Source: Candidatus Saccharibacteria bacterium UBA1103 (lineage in GTDB: Bacteria > Patescibacteriota > Saccharimonadia > Saccharimonadales > Saccharimonadaceae). Taken from it: a DNA stretch of 64,000 bases. The translations under genes and the position numbers were made by a program. The stretch covers positions 16,146 through 80,145 of the forward strand of contig DCBQ01000009.1 in the NCBI GenBank assembly GCA_002313515.1, in the 5' to 3' direction. Positions 51,501 through 58,604 of the stretch are shown piece after piece (within the stretch, counting starts at the first letter, position 1; each line of letters starts with the position of its first letter). The notes beneath the pieces were generated by a model. It was not told the DNA's origin. It saw nothing but the letters and a program-made list of their open reading frames with translations, and made no database searches.

Positions 51501-51528
51501 TCTAAATTGGTGGAAAAATAATAAATAG
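48520..51528 (+). CDS. secreted chimera: IPT domain split by RCC1 repeats, InlB B-repeat, two TM segments, GH43-like domain
   Basis: 1002 residues, GTG start after GGAGGAG. Signal/anchor helix ~10-32; IPT first half (~33-60, YSITIRGTGF); RCC1 repeats (~65-320, e.g. VFAWGDNSRGQLS, AYSWGTNDFGQLG, LQSWGWNTRGQLG); IPT second half (~325-382, TATATVPTGTPG); InlB B-repeat (~388-456, VTFDSDGGSIVPSQTV); Pro/Thr linker; membrane helices ~513-531 and ~547-565; then a five-blade-type GH43-like region (~585-1002, IQAHGGQIVP, YYWYGESHEYGYG, IERPKVIYNP, WVMWFHSDGS). GH43 enzymes cut arabinans or galactans; catalytic acids are not assigned here. Probably a surface adhesin/glycosidase. Confidence 0.8.
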   Translation: MVKIRSKSALLGLAFSMSLVALQFYSVVTSALTITSLSTTSGDAAGGYSITIRGTGFTETSKIPGKLKQVAAGNQYTLALSDSGQVFAWGDNSRGQLSPQLKQQAINQPTEITDQIGLKSGEKVTTISADGYHSSVTTNKNRSIDWGGNKGDRINVPSSINDQSVISSAAGSSSFIALTADNKVYAQGSNSYGQLGDNKAEANTASPIEITNQFSEADKITSVSGNDTSFYAVAKNGNAYSWGTNDFGQLGTDVTNDYNVPNKFATNIASISASGYHTAAITKNGTLQSWGWNTRGQLGIGNYEVQRNTPVAIDLSLNPTTSTNAVVDKVLFGNAEASDIQVIDNSTATATVPTGTPGAQVPVIIITTSGNRTIANTKFAYNTPEVKKYTVTFDSDGGSIVPSQTVEEGKTATAPKAPVKDGYTFEKWLLVDNSGNTTEYSFSSPMHSNIKLIAKYIKNSAPTLPITPDSTETGTQHPDKTTPQAASTPKNIQSRGLPKAPSAGLGKKILLSPITTLTLGIVMAGCIYVLTGGKLNPLKAFQNGRLKLMIAIIISGLTVAIAPITNALDMPTTTSAPTYTGFQKIEDPGKSSKNYFQPTWFSNDRDGEGAHHIQAHGGQIVPTTENGQKVYYWYGESHEYGYGNSPGVHVYKSTDLYNWKDMGIALATVSSKAQLTDKSNKDYSYFDQVYDLSSHADRADKIFPYLNTNSDQNHDGKTDSLSAIIERPKVIYNPATEQWVMWFHSDGSTSVGGSNYSRALLGVAVSSTPAGPFRLVGAYRGFSDGKNDGGWGGNGDSRDMTVYAASDGNAYVGYSSEGNTASYVAKLDSTWTHLNKTTNVDQSDIKMQYSEDGKYTDITGGTSGKDYKVIANDKREAISFMEYGGVAYAVTSGTTGWNPNIHNAYVSTNGMLGDWKSQQWGEQKLGRITRDMSNETNFGSQIASILPINASDKEFLYIGDRWNSGSGASTYVFLPLKIHDDKTLELVNPGSAWDLNWWKNNK

Positions 51529-51559
51529 AGAGTTGGAAGAGGCCAGAAGAAACAGCATA

Positions 51560-51584
51560 GCTCCGTCCAATGGACGGAGTTATA
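51560..51584 (+). terminator. hairpin after the chimera gene
   Basis: CTCCGTCCA/TGGACGGAG palindrome followed by a weak T stretch (TTATAAG). Confidence 0.5.
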
Positions 51585-51601
51585 AGAAAGACCTAGTTTG
51601 C

Positions 51602-51664
51602 TGGTATAATATAGATAATGATTTTATTTGTTTTGGGGCGTCAGCCCGAGATTGGTATCGCCGA
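51602..51664 (+). repeat. 63-bp direct repeat, right copy
   Basis: Perfect copy of 48324-48386; here it is the native promoter and gene start. Confidence 0.95.
51605..51610 (+). promoter_or_regulatory. -10 box of the Trm11-like gene
   Basis: TATAAT, 7 bases before the ATG; leaderless type, also present in the left repeat copy. Confidence 0.7.
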
Positions 51665-52976
51665 ACTAAAGGCCGTGTTTAGCAATTTATCCCGCCCTAT
51701 AAAGGGCGGGCAAGCTGGCGCAACGGCGTCGCTGGGTGGGTTTTATTCACCCTCTTGTAGCCATATCGCTGCGCTCGACATCCCGATGACACAGGCCCTA
51801 GCTCGCCTGCCCCACATGGGCTCGGTCGTCAAGGCGGCCGAGGTGGTCAGCACCTTGTCCCAGCTAGATCACGCTAGTCTATCGCGCGTCATAAAGCAGC
51901 TATTTGGCGGTATTGAGGGTAAAATCACCCTGGGCGTATCATTCTATGGCGACAAGATCAGCAAGAAGTCGACCATCCAGTTGGCCCAGGATGTCGAACG
52001 CATCCTAAAGCCAACTAACTCAGTGCGACTGGTGCCAGTCGAGAGCAACGAGCTTAGTAGTGCCGCCGTACTACACAACAAGCTCGCCGGCGATAACCCC
52101 AAAAAATGTGAATTAATCTTTGTTAAGCAGCGCGACGGCTCCGTAGTAGTAGGACGAACTTTCTTTGTGCAGGATATCAACGCCTACACCTTCCGCGACC
52201 GTAAGCGCCCAAAGCGCGACGCTCATAACGGCATGCTGCCGCCCAAGCTCGCCCAAACCATGATTAATTTGGCGTGGGGTGCAGCAACCCCTCACCCGGT
52301 GCAAGCACCTACTCTCCTCGATCCGTTTTGCGGTACTGGTGTAGTCCTGCAGGAAGCTGCCCTGATGGGTATGACAGTTTATGGCACAGATTTAGCCGAG
52401 CGCATGACTGAGTTTACCACCGAGAATCTAAAGTGGCTAGAGCACACGCACCACATTAAGGTGGATTACAAGGTAAGTGCTGCCGACGCCACCACGTTTG
52501 ATTGGAATAAGTGGATTAACACTAGCAAAACGACCCCACCCAGCGGCGCAAGCGCCAGCTTGCCCGCCCCCACTGGGGCGGGACACCAGAAGAGTGCCCC
52601 CTCTTGGCTAAAGGGGGCTGGCGAGCGTAGCGAGACTGGGGGATCGTCAACAAAAATCAACCTTGTCGCCACCGAAACTTACCTGGGGCGGCCATACGCG
52701 ACGGCGCCGAGTATGACCGAGCTGCATAACAACATCGGCAACTGCAACGTAGTAATTCAAAAGTTCCTGTCCAATCTGTCTAAACAATTATCCAAAGGTG
52801 CTGGCCTATGCGTCGCCGTGCCCTGCTGGTTCGTACACGGCAAGCTACATCATCTGGCCTGTCTAGGCAATCTATCCGCCATGGGTTACCGCGATCTATA
52901 CGCCGTTCAACACCTAATCTACCATCGTAAAGATCAAGTCGTCGGCCGCGAGCTACTGGTCTTGCAAAAGGCCTAG
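51618..52976 (+). CDS. Trm11/TrmG10-like RNA methyltransferase carrying in-frame repeat insertions
   Basis: 452 residues. N-terminal THUMP-like part, then a Rossmann methyltransferase: LLDPFCGTGVVLQEAALMGM (SAM motif), YGTDLAERM, and catalytic-type TETYLGRPY near residue 355. Relatives methylate N2 of guanosine 10 in tRNA. Two foreign-looking blocks interrupt it in frame: residues ~24-46 (SRPIKGGQAGATASLGG...) are the translation of a family A repeat, and ~307-344 (TPPSGASASLPAPTGAGHQK...) are family A plus B repeats just before the catalytic motif. No stop codon is created, so the gene may be functional. Confidence 0.8.
   Translation: MILFVLGRQPEIGIAELKAVFSNLSRPIKGGQAGATASLGGFYSPSCSHIAALDIPMTQALARLPHMGSVVKAAEVVSTLSQLDHASLSRVIKQLFGGIEGKITLGVSFYGDKISKKSTIQLAQDVERILKPTNSVRLVPVESNELSSAAVLHNKLAGDNPKKCELIFVKQRDGSVVVGRTFFVQDINAYTFRDRKRPKRDAHNGMLPPKLAQTMINLAWGAATPHPVQAPTLLDPFCGTGVVLQEAALMGMTVYGTDLAERMTEFTTENLKWLEHTHHIKVDYKVSAADATTFDWNKWINTSKTTPPSGASASLPAPTGAGHQKSAPSWLKGAGERSETGGSSTKINLVATETYLGRPYATAPSMTELHNNIGNCNVVIQKFLSNLSKQLSKGAGLCVAVPCWFVHGKLHHLACLGNLSAMGYRDLYAVQHLIYHRKDQVVGRELLVLQKA
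51691..51747 (+). repeat. palindromic repeat, family A, copy 5, inside a gene
   Basis: TCCCGCCCTATAAAGGGCGG, then the second hairpin and GCTGGGTGGGTTTT, within the Trm11-like coding sequence. Confidence 0.9.
52534..52583 (-). repeat. palindromic repeat, family A, copy 6, inside a gene
   Basis: Reverse orientation, CCCCACCCAGCGGCG to GGGGCGGGAC, in frame within the methyltransferase domain. Confidence 0.85.
52588..52648 (+). repeat. palindromic repeat, family B, inside a gene
   Basis: GCCCCCTCTTGGCTAAAGGG then GGCTGGCGAGCGTAGCGAGA and CTGGGGGATCG, directly after family A copy 6. Confidence 0.85.
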
Positions 52977-53021
52977 AATCATGTATAATGGTATAGAGTA
53001 ATTTGTAAGGAGATTTTATAG

Positions 53022-53294
53022 ATGTCACATGTTAAAGCCGGTGGTTCGGCTAAGAATATACACAACAACGCAGGTCATCGCCTAGGTGTTAAGCGTTTCG
53101 GTGGCCAGAAAGTTAATGCGGGCGAAGTAATCGTTCGCCAGGTTGGCGCCACCAAGATTGCCGGTAACGGTACTTACGTTAGCCGCAACTTTACCATTCA
53201 TGCCGCCAAGGATGGCGTAGTCAAGTTCATCAAGCGCAAGGTTCGCACCTTCACTGGTAAGACCGTGCTACGCACTCAGGTAACAGTTGAATAA
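53022..53294 (+). CDS. rpmA: 50S ribosomal protein L27
   Basis: 90 residues. Starts MSHVKAGGSAKNIHNNAGHR and continues LGVKRFGGQKVNAGEVIVRQ, the canonical L27 core; its N-terminus reaches the peptidyl-transferase centre. No cleavable N-terminal extension of the Firmicutes type. AAGGAGA ribosome site, promoter TATAAT at about 52984-52989. rplU is not adjacent, which is unusual because L21 and L27 are usually paired. Confidence 0.96.
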   Translation: MSHVKAGGSAKNIHNNAGHRLGVKRFGGQKVNAGEVIVRQVGATKIAGNGTYVSRNFTIHAAKDGVVKFIKRKVRTFTGKTVLRTQVTVE

Positions 53295-53334
53295 TTAGCC
53301 GACATGATCCCACCCTGGTCGCGTTGCGATCAGT

Positions 53335-53369
53335 GCCTCCCTTTAGCCAAAGGGAGGCTTTGAGTTTTC
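53335..53369 (+). terminator. terminator of rpmA, a family B hairpin
   Basis: GCCTCCCTTT/AAAGGGAGGC stem followed by TTTGAGTTTT. Shows a family B repeat acting as, or turned into, a terminator. Confidence 0.75.
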
Positions 53370-53395
53370 GCGGATTATTAATAACTTATTTCTGC

Positions 53396-53401
53396 TATAA
53401 T
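53396..53401 (+). promoter_or_regulatory. -10 box of the DUF5665-like gene
   Basis: TATAAT, 6 bases before the ATG. Confidence 0.7.
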
Positions 53402-53407
53402 ATCCTT

Positions 53408-53701
53408 ATGAATAAACTGTCCAGCAAGAAAGCTTCAACTAGCAAACCTAAAGCCAAGGGCTTTACTGAGGCGCAACGCGGCGAGTTACAGGAATTATTT
53501 GAGGATGTTTACGTGGCCAACCGTAGCAAAATTATCTGGACTAACTTTCTGCGTGGTATCGCATTTGGTCTAGGCACCTTCATTGGCGGTACTATCGTGG
53601 TCGCTGCAATACTATGGGTAGTCAGCATGACCACCGACTTCTTCCCTTGGATGAAGGCGGTCACTGATCCGCTAATTAACTCAGTTGAGTATCACAAGTA
53701 G
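53408..53701 (+). CDS. DUF5665-like small membrane protein
   Basis: 97 residues from ATG 53408, chosen by the abutting -10 box over an upstream Met. Lys/Ser-rich N-terminus, then NFLRGIAFGLGTFIGGTIVV and AAILWVVSM form a membrane hairpin or helix preceded by the conserved FLRG-like turn of DUF5665. The family's function is unknown. Confidence 0.75.
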   Translation: MNKLSSKKASTSKPKAKGFTEAQRGELQELFEDVYVANRSKIIWTNFLRGIAFGLGTFIGGTIVVAAILWVVSMTTDFFPWMKAVTDPLINSVEYHK

Positions 53702-53709
53702 CTAGAAAT

Positions 53710-54099
53710 CTAGCTCTCGGGCATGTTGAGCTCGTGCTTAATACGAGCCACCACGTCGCCAATCACCACCTGTGACTTGACCAGGAAGTCATCGGCACCA
53801 AGCTCTTTCGCCCGCTCGGCGTCCTTTGGCTGCGACAAGGCAGTCAGCATAATAATATGAGTGTTACGCGTTTGTGGACTATTGCGCAGGATATCTAGGA
53901 CATCAAAACCATTGAGTTTCGGCATCATGACGTCTAGTAGCACCAGATCCGGCTTAAATTCTACCGCATCCGACAGCGCCTGCTCGCCATTGGTACTATG
54001 CTTTACCTCGAACCCCTCTAGCTCTAGACGCTGCTGATAGACCATCGCCAGGGTTTCGTCGTCCTCTACTAGTAGTATTTTTTTCTTTGCGCCTTCCAT
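53710..54099 (-). CDS. CheY-like response regulator
   Basis: 129 residues, receiver only. KKILLVEDDETLAMVYQQRL (acidic pair), LVLLDVMMPKLNGFDVL (phospho-Asp), IIMLTALS (Thr switch) and FLVKSQ (Lys) are all intact. No output domain and no kinase next to it. TATACT 10 bases before the ATG. Confidence 0.9.
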   Translation of the reverse strand: MEGAKKKILLVEDDETLAMVYQQRLELEGFEVKHSTNGEQALSDAVEFKPDLVLLDVMMPKLNGFDVLDILRNSPQTRNTHIIMLTALSQPKDAERAKELGADDFLVKSQVVIGDVVARIKHELNMPES

Positions 54100-54109
54100 A
54101 ACTACCTAT

Positions 54110-54115
54110 AGTATA
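54110..54115 (-). promoter_or_regulatory. -10 box of the response regulator
   Basis: TATACT, 10 bases before ATG 54099. Confidence 0.5.
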
Positions 54116-54148
54116 CCCCATAACGCTTATATTTTTCAAGACCCAGCG

Positions 54149-54179
54149 TTGACAAGATTCACGTAGAGTTGTTTAATAT
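54149..54179 (+). promoter_or_regulatory. promoter of the 141-residue gene
   Basis: TTGACA (54149-54154) with TTTAAT at 17 bases (54172-54177) or TAATAT at 19 bases (54174-54179). Confidence 0.55.
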
Positions 54180-54230
54180 TATTAAATTGTATCTATCAAT
54201 CGTTCAATTCGCACCTTAAGGAGGAATATT

Positions 54231-54656
54231 ATGGAGGAGATAGATCCGATTTCGTTGGCCGGACAAGCTTACCTGTTGATAGTTAATTTGAAAGGTAAGC
54301 TGGACGCCGATTACATCAACCAGATCTGTGACCCGTTGCTCGACTACACCCTCGAAAGCCGTGCATCTATAGCGCGTACCGTACTAGCTATCAAGACAAT
54401 TAGTGCCTATATCGCAAACATGCTTATGTTCAATAGCGAATTACTTAAGCGCAACGACAAACCATCAGAAGATCGCTCTAGGCTAATTCGCAATAAGGGC
54501 CTTCTGGAACAGGTTTCTGAACAGCTATATAGCCTAAACCAGCTCCTATTGCAGGTTGGTTCAGATGACGAGAGTAGCCGTCTCAAGTTCATTGATAGCC
54601 TGCGTGGACATTTAGAAGGACAAAGTCGGTCTAAAACCACCGCCAAAAGTGACTAA
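54231..54656 (+). CDS. hypothetical all-helical soluble protein
   Basis: 141 residues, Leu-rich helices throughout, no recognised family. Ideal AAGGAGG ribosome site and a perfect terminator. Same stand-alone architecture as the orphan genes at 27.9, 29.0 and 34.0 kb. Confidence 0.65.
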   Translation: MEEIDPISLAGQAYLLIVNLKGKLDADYINQICDPLLDYTLESRASIARTVLAIKTISAYIANMLMFNSELLKRNDKPSEDRSRLIRNKGLLEQVSEQLYSLNQLLLQVGSDDESSRLKFIDSLRGHLEGQSRSKTTAKSD

Positions 54657-54685
54657 GCTCCACCCAACCCCCCCTATAGAAAAAT

Positions 54686-54720
54686 ACTAGCCGGTTTCAA
54701 CCGGCTAGTTTTACCTTTTG
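54686..54720 (+). terminator. rho-independent terminator
   Basis: ACTAGCCGG/CCGGCTAGT stem with a 6-base loop followed by TTTACCTTTT. Confidence 0.9.
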
Positions 54721-54750
54721 TTGCCGAATAGGCAATAAATGAACAGCAGC

Positions 54751-55995
54751 TTATTCCTTGTTTAAAATCTCGACCGCCTTGTCCTGTTGTGTGTCAGTAC
54801 CGTTGTCTAGGTATTTATCCGCATCCAGATCAACTTTTACGTCAGGCTCTAGTCCGTCGTGGTTAATATTCCGACCCTTCGGTGTATACCACTTAGCTAT
54901 AGTAATCTTCAACTGGTCGCCGTTGCTTAACGAAGACATGGTTTGTACGCTACCCTTACCGTAGGTCTTATTGCCAACCAGAGTAGCCAGGTCATAGTCG
55001 CTCAGCGCACCAGCTACAATTTCGCTAGCTGAAGCCGTACCACCATTCACCAACACCACTGTCTTGACGCCCTTAAGGATATTGCCACCCTTAGCTTTCA
55101 CCGAACCCTTAGCAATCACCCGATCGCCCTTGCGCTCTTCAACAATAGTTTTGCCTTGGTCCACCCACAAGCTCGCCACATCCTGTGCGGCGTCCACATA
55201 GCCGCCACCGTTGTCGCGCAGATCCAACACAATACCTTTAACGTTCTTAGACTTTAGCTCTTTAGCGGCTTTTTGCGCCAGCTCTCCGGTATCATCGCCA
55301 AATTGACTAATACGGATAAATCCAATACCATCCTTGACTTCCCATGTTACCGATGGATTGTCAATATGGACTCGCTCTAGCTCGTAATCTTTCTGATCGT
55401 TACCGCGAAGGATGGTCAGCTTCACCTTAGTGCCTGCTTCACCGCGAATCTTACTAGCGGCTTGGCTAGGTGTCCAGTTTAGCGAATCCGCGCCGTCCAC
55501 TTTAACAATTAGGTCACCAGTTTGCAGACCCGCTTTCTTAGCCGAACCGCCGTCTAGCACCGACATAATTTCCAGTTGCCGATCTTTATTTAGACCCATT
55601 TCGATGCCGACACCATCGAACGAGCCTGACAGGTCATCGGTCAAATCCTGCGCATCAGCAGCAGTCAGATAGGTGGTATAGGGATCACCTGCCGCATCCA
55701 CCATACCCTTGGCGGCGCCTTCTATCAGCTTACTTTTGTCAAGCTTACCATCGTAATTCTGCTGTAGAGTTGCATACACCTCATCTAGCTCGGCGTAGTC
55801 TAGATTAGATATTGAAATGTTCTGTAAGCGTGTACCGATAGCTAGGCCAATCAAGCCTGTCATCACCGATACTACCACGCAGATAGCAATGCTTACGCCG
55901 ACAGTTGACTTACGCTTATGCGGCGACTGATTCTTATAACTCTCGTATTCGGACGCCGTTAACACTTGGGCGTCATTTTTACCCTCATTTTTCAT
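54751..55995 (-). CDS. ctpA: carboxy-terminal processing protease, S41 family
   Basis: 414 residues. Membrane helix ~30-52, PDZ domain ~130-215 (GDLIVKVDGADSL), S41 core with GIVLDLRDNGGGYVDAA, catalytic Ser in NGGTASASEIVAGAL and Lys in TYGKGSVQ. Acts outside the membrane on secreted or cell-wall proteins. The CHAP hydrolase genes lie just upstream on the same strand. In other bacteria CtpA trims such hydrolases, so a link is plausible. -10 TACAAT 8 bases before the ATG. Confidence 0.93.
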   Translation of the reverse strand: MKNEGKNDAQVLTASEYESYKNQSPHKRKSTVGVSIAICVVVSVMTGLIGLAIGTRLQNISISNLDYAELDEVYATLQQNYDGKLDKSKLIEGAAKGMVDAAGDPYTTYLTAADAQDLTDDLSGSFDGVGIEMGLNKDRQLEIMSVLDGGSAKKAGLQTGDLIVKVDGADSLNWTPSQAASKIRGEAGTKVKLTILRGNDQKDYELERVHIDNPSVTWEVKDGIGFIRISQFGDDTGELAQKAAKELKSKNVKGIVLDLRDNGGGYVDAAQDVASLWVDQGKTIVEERKGDRVIAKGSVKAKGGNILKGVKTVVLVNGGTASASEIVAGALSDYDLATLVGNKTYGKGSVQTMSSLSNGDQLKITIAKWYTPKGRNINHDGLEPDVKVDLDADKYLDNGTDTQQDKAVEILNKE

Positions 55996-56003
55996 TACTA
56001 TCT

Positions 56004-56009
56004 ATTGTA
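56004..56009 (-). promoter_or_regulatory. -10 box of ctpA
   Basis: TACAAT, 8 bases before the ATG. Confidence 0.55.
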
Positions 56010-56042
56010 GCACAACCGCTATGAATTAGCTGAAGGATTCGG

Positions 56043-57341
56043 CTAAAAACGAAGATAGGTGATGCCACTACCCTTTATCTCCATGGTTGAGTACATACCC
56101 ATGGTAGCAGGATTTCCAGACCAGTTGTATTGGCTCACTAACACCCAACCGTCGCTCAACACTTTTTCAACAACCATCGCATGGCCAACGCCACCAATCA
56201 CACTACTGGTCACAATTGCTACATCGCCGGGCTGCGGATTACTGACTTTTCGGCCACCGCTATATTTAGGCCAACTTGTAGCATTGCCACTGCCACGCTT
56301 TCTATAGGGATGATCTGGATCAGGGTATCCTGGTATGGTCTTACCGTATCCTACTGTTATACGCCATGCAGCATAGCTGACGCATTCGCGATTATACATA
56401 CCATAGTCGTCGACATAACTATCCTGCATTCCACAATACGGATACCTACCAGAATAGGCTGTACCACAAGCCCTAAAGCCTGATCTATTACGTGTCATAA
56501 AAGATCCGTAATTCGGAGTTACTCCGCCCGAAGAATTTCCACTACTATAACCGCCACTGTGACCGCTATTGCTACTCGCATTTTTCGAAGCTTCTTGTGC
56601 AGCCCAATACGCAGCAATTGCCGCTTGTTGCTCCTTCTGCACCTGCGCAACCTGATTGCGCGTTGACTGAGATAGCTGCTGAAACCTAGACTGTTCATTA
56701 CGTGTCCTAGTTAGCAGATCCTGCTGCTCAGATTGATTTTCCGCCAATTCTTGACGCTGGCTATTATTCTGAGCAATCTTCTTTTCAACCGACTTCTTGT
56801 TGACTTCCAGCTCTGATTTAATCTTATTCACCTCGCCTACTGTACGCTTAATGTTATCGGTCGCAGCCGACTGACGAACAGTGCGATCGACATAATCGCT
56901 GACTGAGTCGCTGTTGAGCAGCACATCAAGCGTCGAAGTTTGCCCGTTATAATACTGCTCTTTTAAATTCTCGCTTAGCGCCGCAGCATACTCCTTCAGC
57001 TTAGCTTCGTTATCTTTAATTTTCTGCTCTAGCTCACTACGCTCGGCACTACTAAGGTCAATCTGCTTCTGAATCGCCGCTTGCTGACTCTTTAGGGCGT
57101 CAATCTGACCCTGTAATGTGTTTGCTTGCTGGCTCTTCTCGGCTGCTTGGGCATTATAGCTATCCACCTGCTTTTGTAGGTTCTTGATCTCGGCATCAAA
57201 GTCGCGGGCATCTGCGACTACGGGCTGGAATAGCTGCACCACTGTCGCCGCCGCAAAGACAGACACCGTACCCAGCATGCCAACCCGCAAGTTCCACTTG
57301 CGCCGTTGCTTAGTCTGACATTTCCTATTACCTTTATTCAT
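56043..57341 (-). CDS. secreted coiled-coil CHAP-domain peptidoglycan hydrolase
   Basis: About 432 residues. Signal/anchor helix ~22-42, long PcsB/EnvC-like coiled coil (~50-250), a Ser/Gly linker and a C-terminal CHAP domain (~290-432) with catalytic Cys in NRECVSYAAWRI and His in GVGHAMVVEKV. Cleaves peptidoglycan peptides or amides during division. Paralogue of the next gene and close to ftsEX. Start at 57341 chosen for the GGAG five bases upstream; ATG 57350 is also possible. Confidence 0.88.
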   Translation of the reverse strand: MNKGNRKCQTKQRRKWNLRVGMLGTVSVFAAATVVQLFQPVVADARDFDAEIKNLQKQVDSYNAQAAEKSQQANTLQGQIDALKSQQAAIQKQIDLSSAERSELEQKIKDNEAKLKEYAAALSENLKEQYYNGQTSTLDVLLNSDSVSDYVDRTVRQSAATDNIKRTVGEVNKIKSELEVNKKSVEKKIAQNNSQRQELAENQSEQQDLLTRTRNEQSRFQQLSQSTRNQVAQVQKEQQAAIAAYWAAQEASKNASSNSGHSGGYSSGNSSGGVTPNYGSFMTRNRSGFRACGTAYSGRYPYCGMQDSYVDDYGMYNRECVSYAAWRITVGYGKTIPGYPDPDHPYRKRGSGNATSWPKYSGGRKVSNPQPGDVAIVTSSVIGGVGHAMVVEKVLSDGWVLVSQYNWSGNPATMGMYSTMEIKGSGITYLRF

Positions 57342-57383
57342 ATGCTCCATTTTTTGTTTTTAGCTACCTTCTTCTTAACTATC

Positions 57384-58544
57384 CTATGGCATTTGATCAA
57401 AATAAATGTAGCCGTCAAATGAACTAGCACTTGATGAATACTCATGATAACGCCCGTCCAAGTCGCGATTAAAATCACTAATTATAATCCTGTTTCCATC
57501 AACAGCCTCAACCCATGCTACATGACCCCAACGGCCAGAGGTCATAACCGCAACCGAGCCTACTTTTGGAGTGCTGCTCGTCGGAATGCCAAGATTTCGC
57601 GCCCGTGATAGCCAATTTTTAGCATCATTATTGCCGCGTGGCCAATAAGATGGCCACCCATACGTGGAAGCTACTTTATAAGCCACATAGCTAACACACT
57701 CACGGCTATACATGCCCCATGCATCAACCATTGCATCCTTCGGCTTACTACAATATAAGGCTGGATAACCGCCGCCACAATCACCAGCAGTCAAGTCAGT
57801 ACCCTTACGTAGCCTTAAGTTCTCAGCTGCCTGCTCTTTTCTTAGCTGCTCAATCTTAGCGTTACTCTGTGCTGTTAGCTCTTGAAACTTCGCTTCCTGT
57901 CCCTGGGTATCCTCCAGTAGCTGCTGCTGCTCGGCCTGACTATCAGCTAGTTGTCGCTTCTGCTCAGCCTGTTGTGAGATCACCGCCTCAACTTTGGCCT
58001 TCTTGACCTCAAGGTCGGCCTTTAGCTGCTTCACCTTTGCAACAGATTTCTTAATGTCATCGCTAACCTTGGACTGGCGCGACTGACGGTCTACGTAATC
58101 GCTAACTGAGTCACTGTTCATCAGTATATCTAACGACGAAGTCTGATCACTGTAATACTGCTCTTTCAAGCTCTCACTCAGACCCTTGGCCTGATCCTTA
58201 ATTTTCTGCTCACTATCCTCAATCTGCTGTTGTAACTGGTTCTTCTCAGCCGTACTGAGGTCGATTTGCTTCTGAATCGTAGCTTGCTGATTCTGTAGCT
58301 CCGCAATTTTGCCCTGTAAGGTATTAGCCTGAGCGCTCAATTCCCCGGCGCGCTTATTATAGTCATCAATCTGGTTCTGGAGGGCCTTGATTTCAGCGTT
58401 ATAATCGCGAGCTTCTACAGTCAGCGGACTAGCCAGCTGAACGCCCGATGCTACTACAAAAGCCATAGCCATCACTAAACAGCCGAATCTCATCGGTCGT
58501 GAATGATCTGCTATAAATTTCAAGTTGTTGTGGTGGAACCCCAT
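57384..58544 (-). CDS. secreted coiled-coil CHAP-domain peptidoglycan hydrolase
   Basis: 386 residues. Signal/anchor helix ~20-42, coiled coil (~45-245) with the same IQKQIDLSTAE and SDSVSDYVDRQSRQS blocks as its neighbour, CHAP domain (~255-386) with Cys in SRECVSYVAYKV and His in RWGHVAWVEAV. Strong AAGGAGG ribosome site. In Gram-positives the partner PcsB is activated by FtsEX, which is encoded 60 bases upstream here, so this is the likelier FtsX-controlled hydrolase. Confidence 0.9.
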   Translation of the reverse strand: MGFHHNNLKFIADHSRPMRFGCLVMAMAFVVASGVQLASPLTVEARDYNAEIKALQNQIDDYNKRAGELSAQANTLQGKIAELQNQQATIQKQIDLSTAEKNQLQQQIEDSEQKIKDQAKGLSESLKEQYYSDQTSSLDILMNSDSVSDYVDRQSRQSKVSDDIKKSVAKVKQLKADLEVKKAKVEAVISQQAEQKRQLADSQAEQQQLLEDTQGQEAKFQELTAQSNAKIEQLRKEQAAENLRLRKGTDLTAGDCGGGYPALYCSKPKDAMVDAWGMYSRECVSYVAYKVASTYGWPSYWPRGNNDAKNWLSRARNLGIPTSSTPKVGSVAVMTSGRWGHVAWVEAVDGNRIIISDFNRDLDGRYHEYSSSASSFDGYIYFDQMP

Positions 58545-58604
58545 AAACCCTCCTTTATGTCGATTCTTAATTTTATTATAAGCATAAGCTATTTGTTTGG
58601 CAAG

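Noticed and set aside
48324..51664. Transposon carrying the chimera gene
   Set aside because: No transposase, integrase or terminal inverted repeats inside the duplicated ends; only the direct repeat supports insertion.
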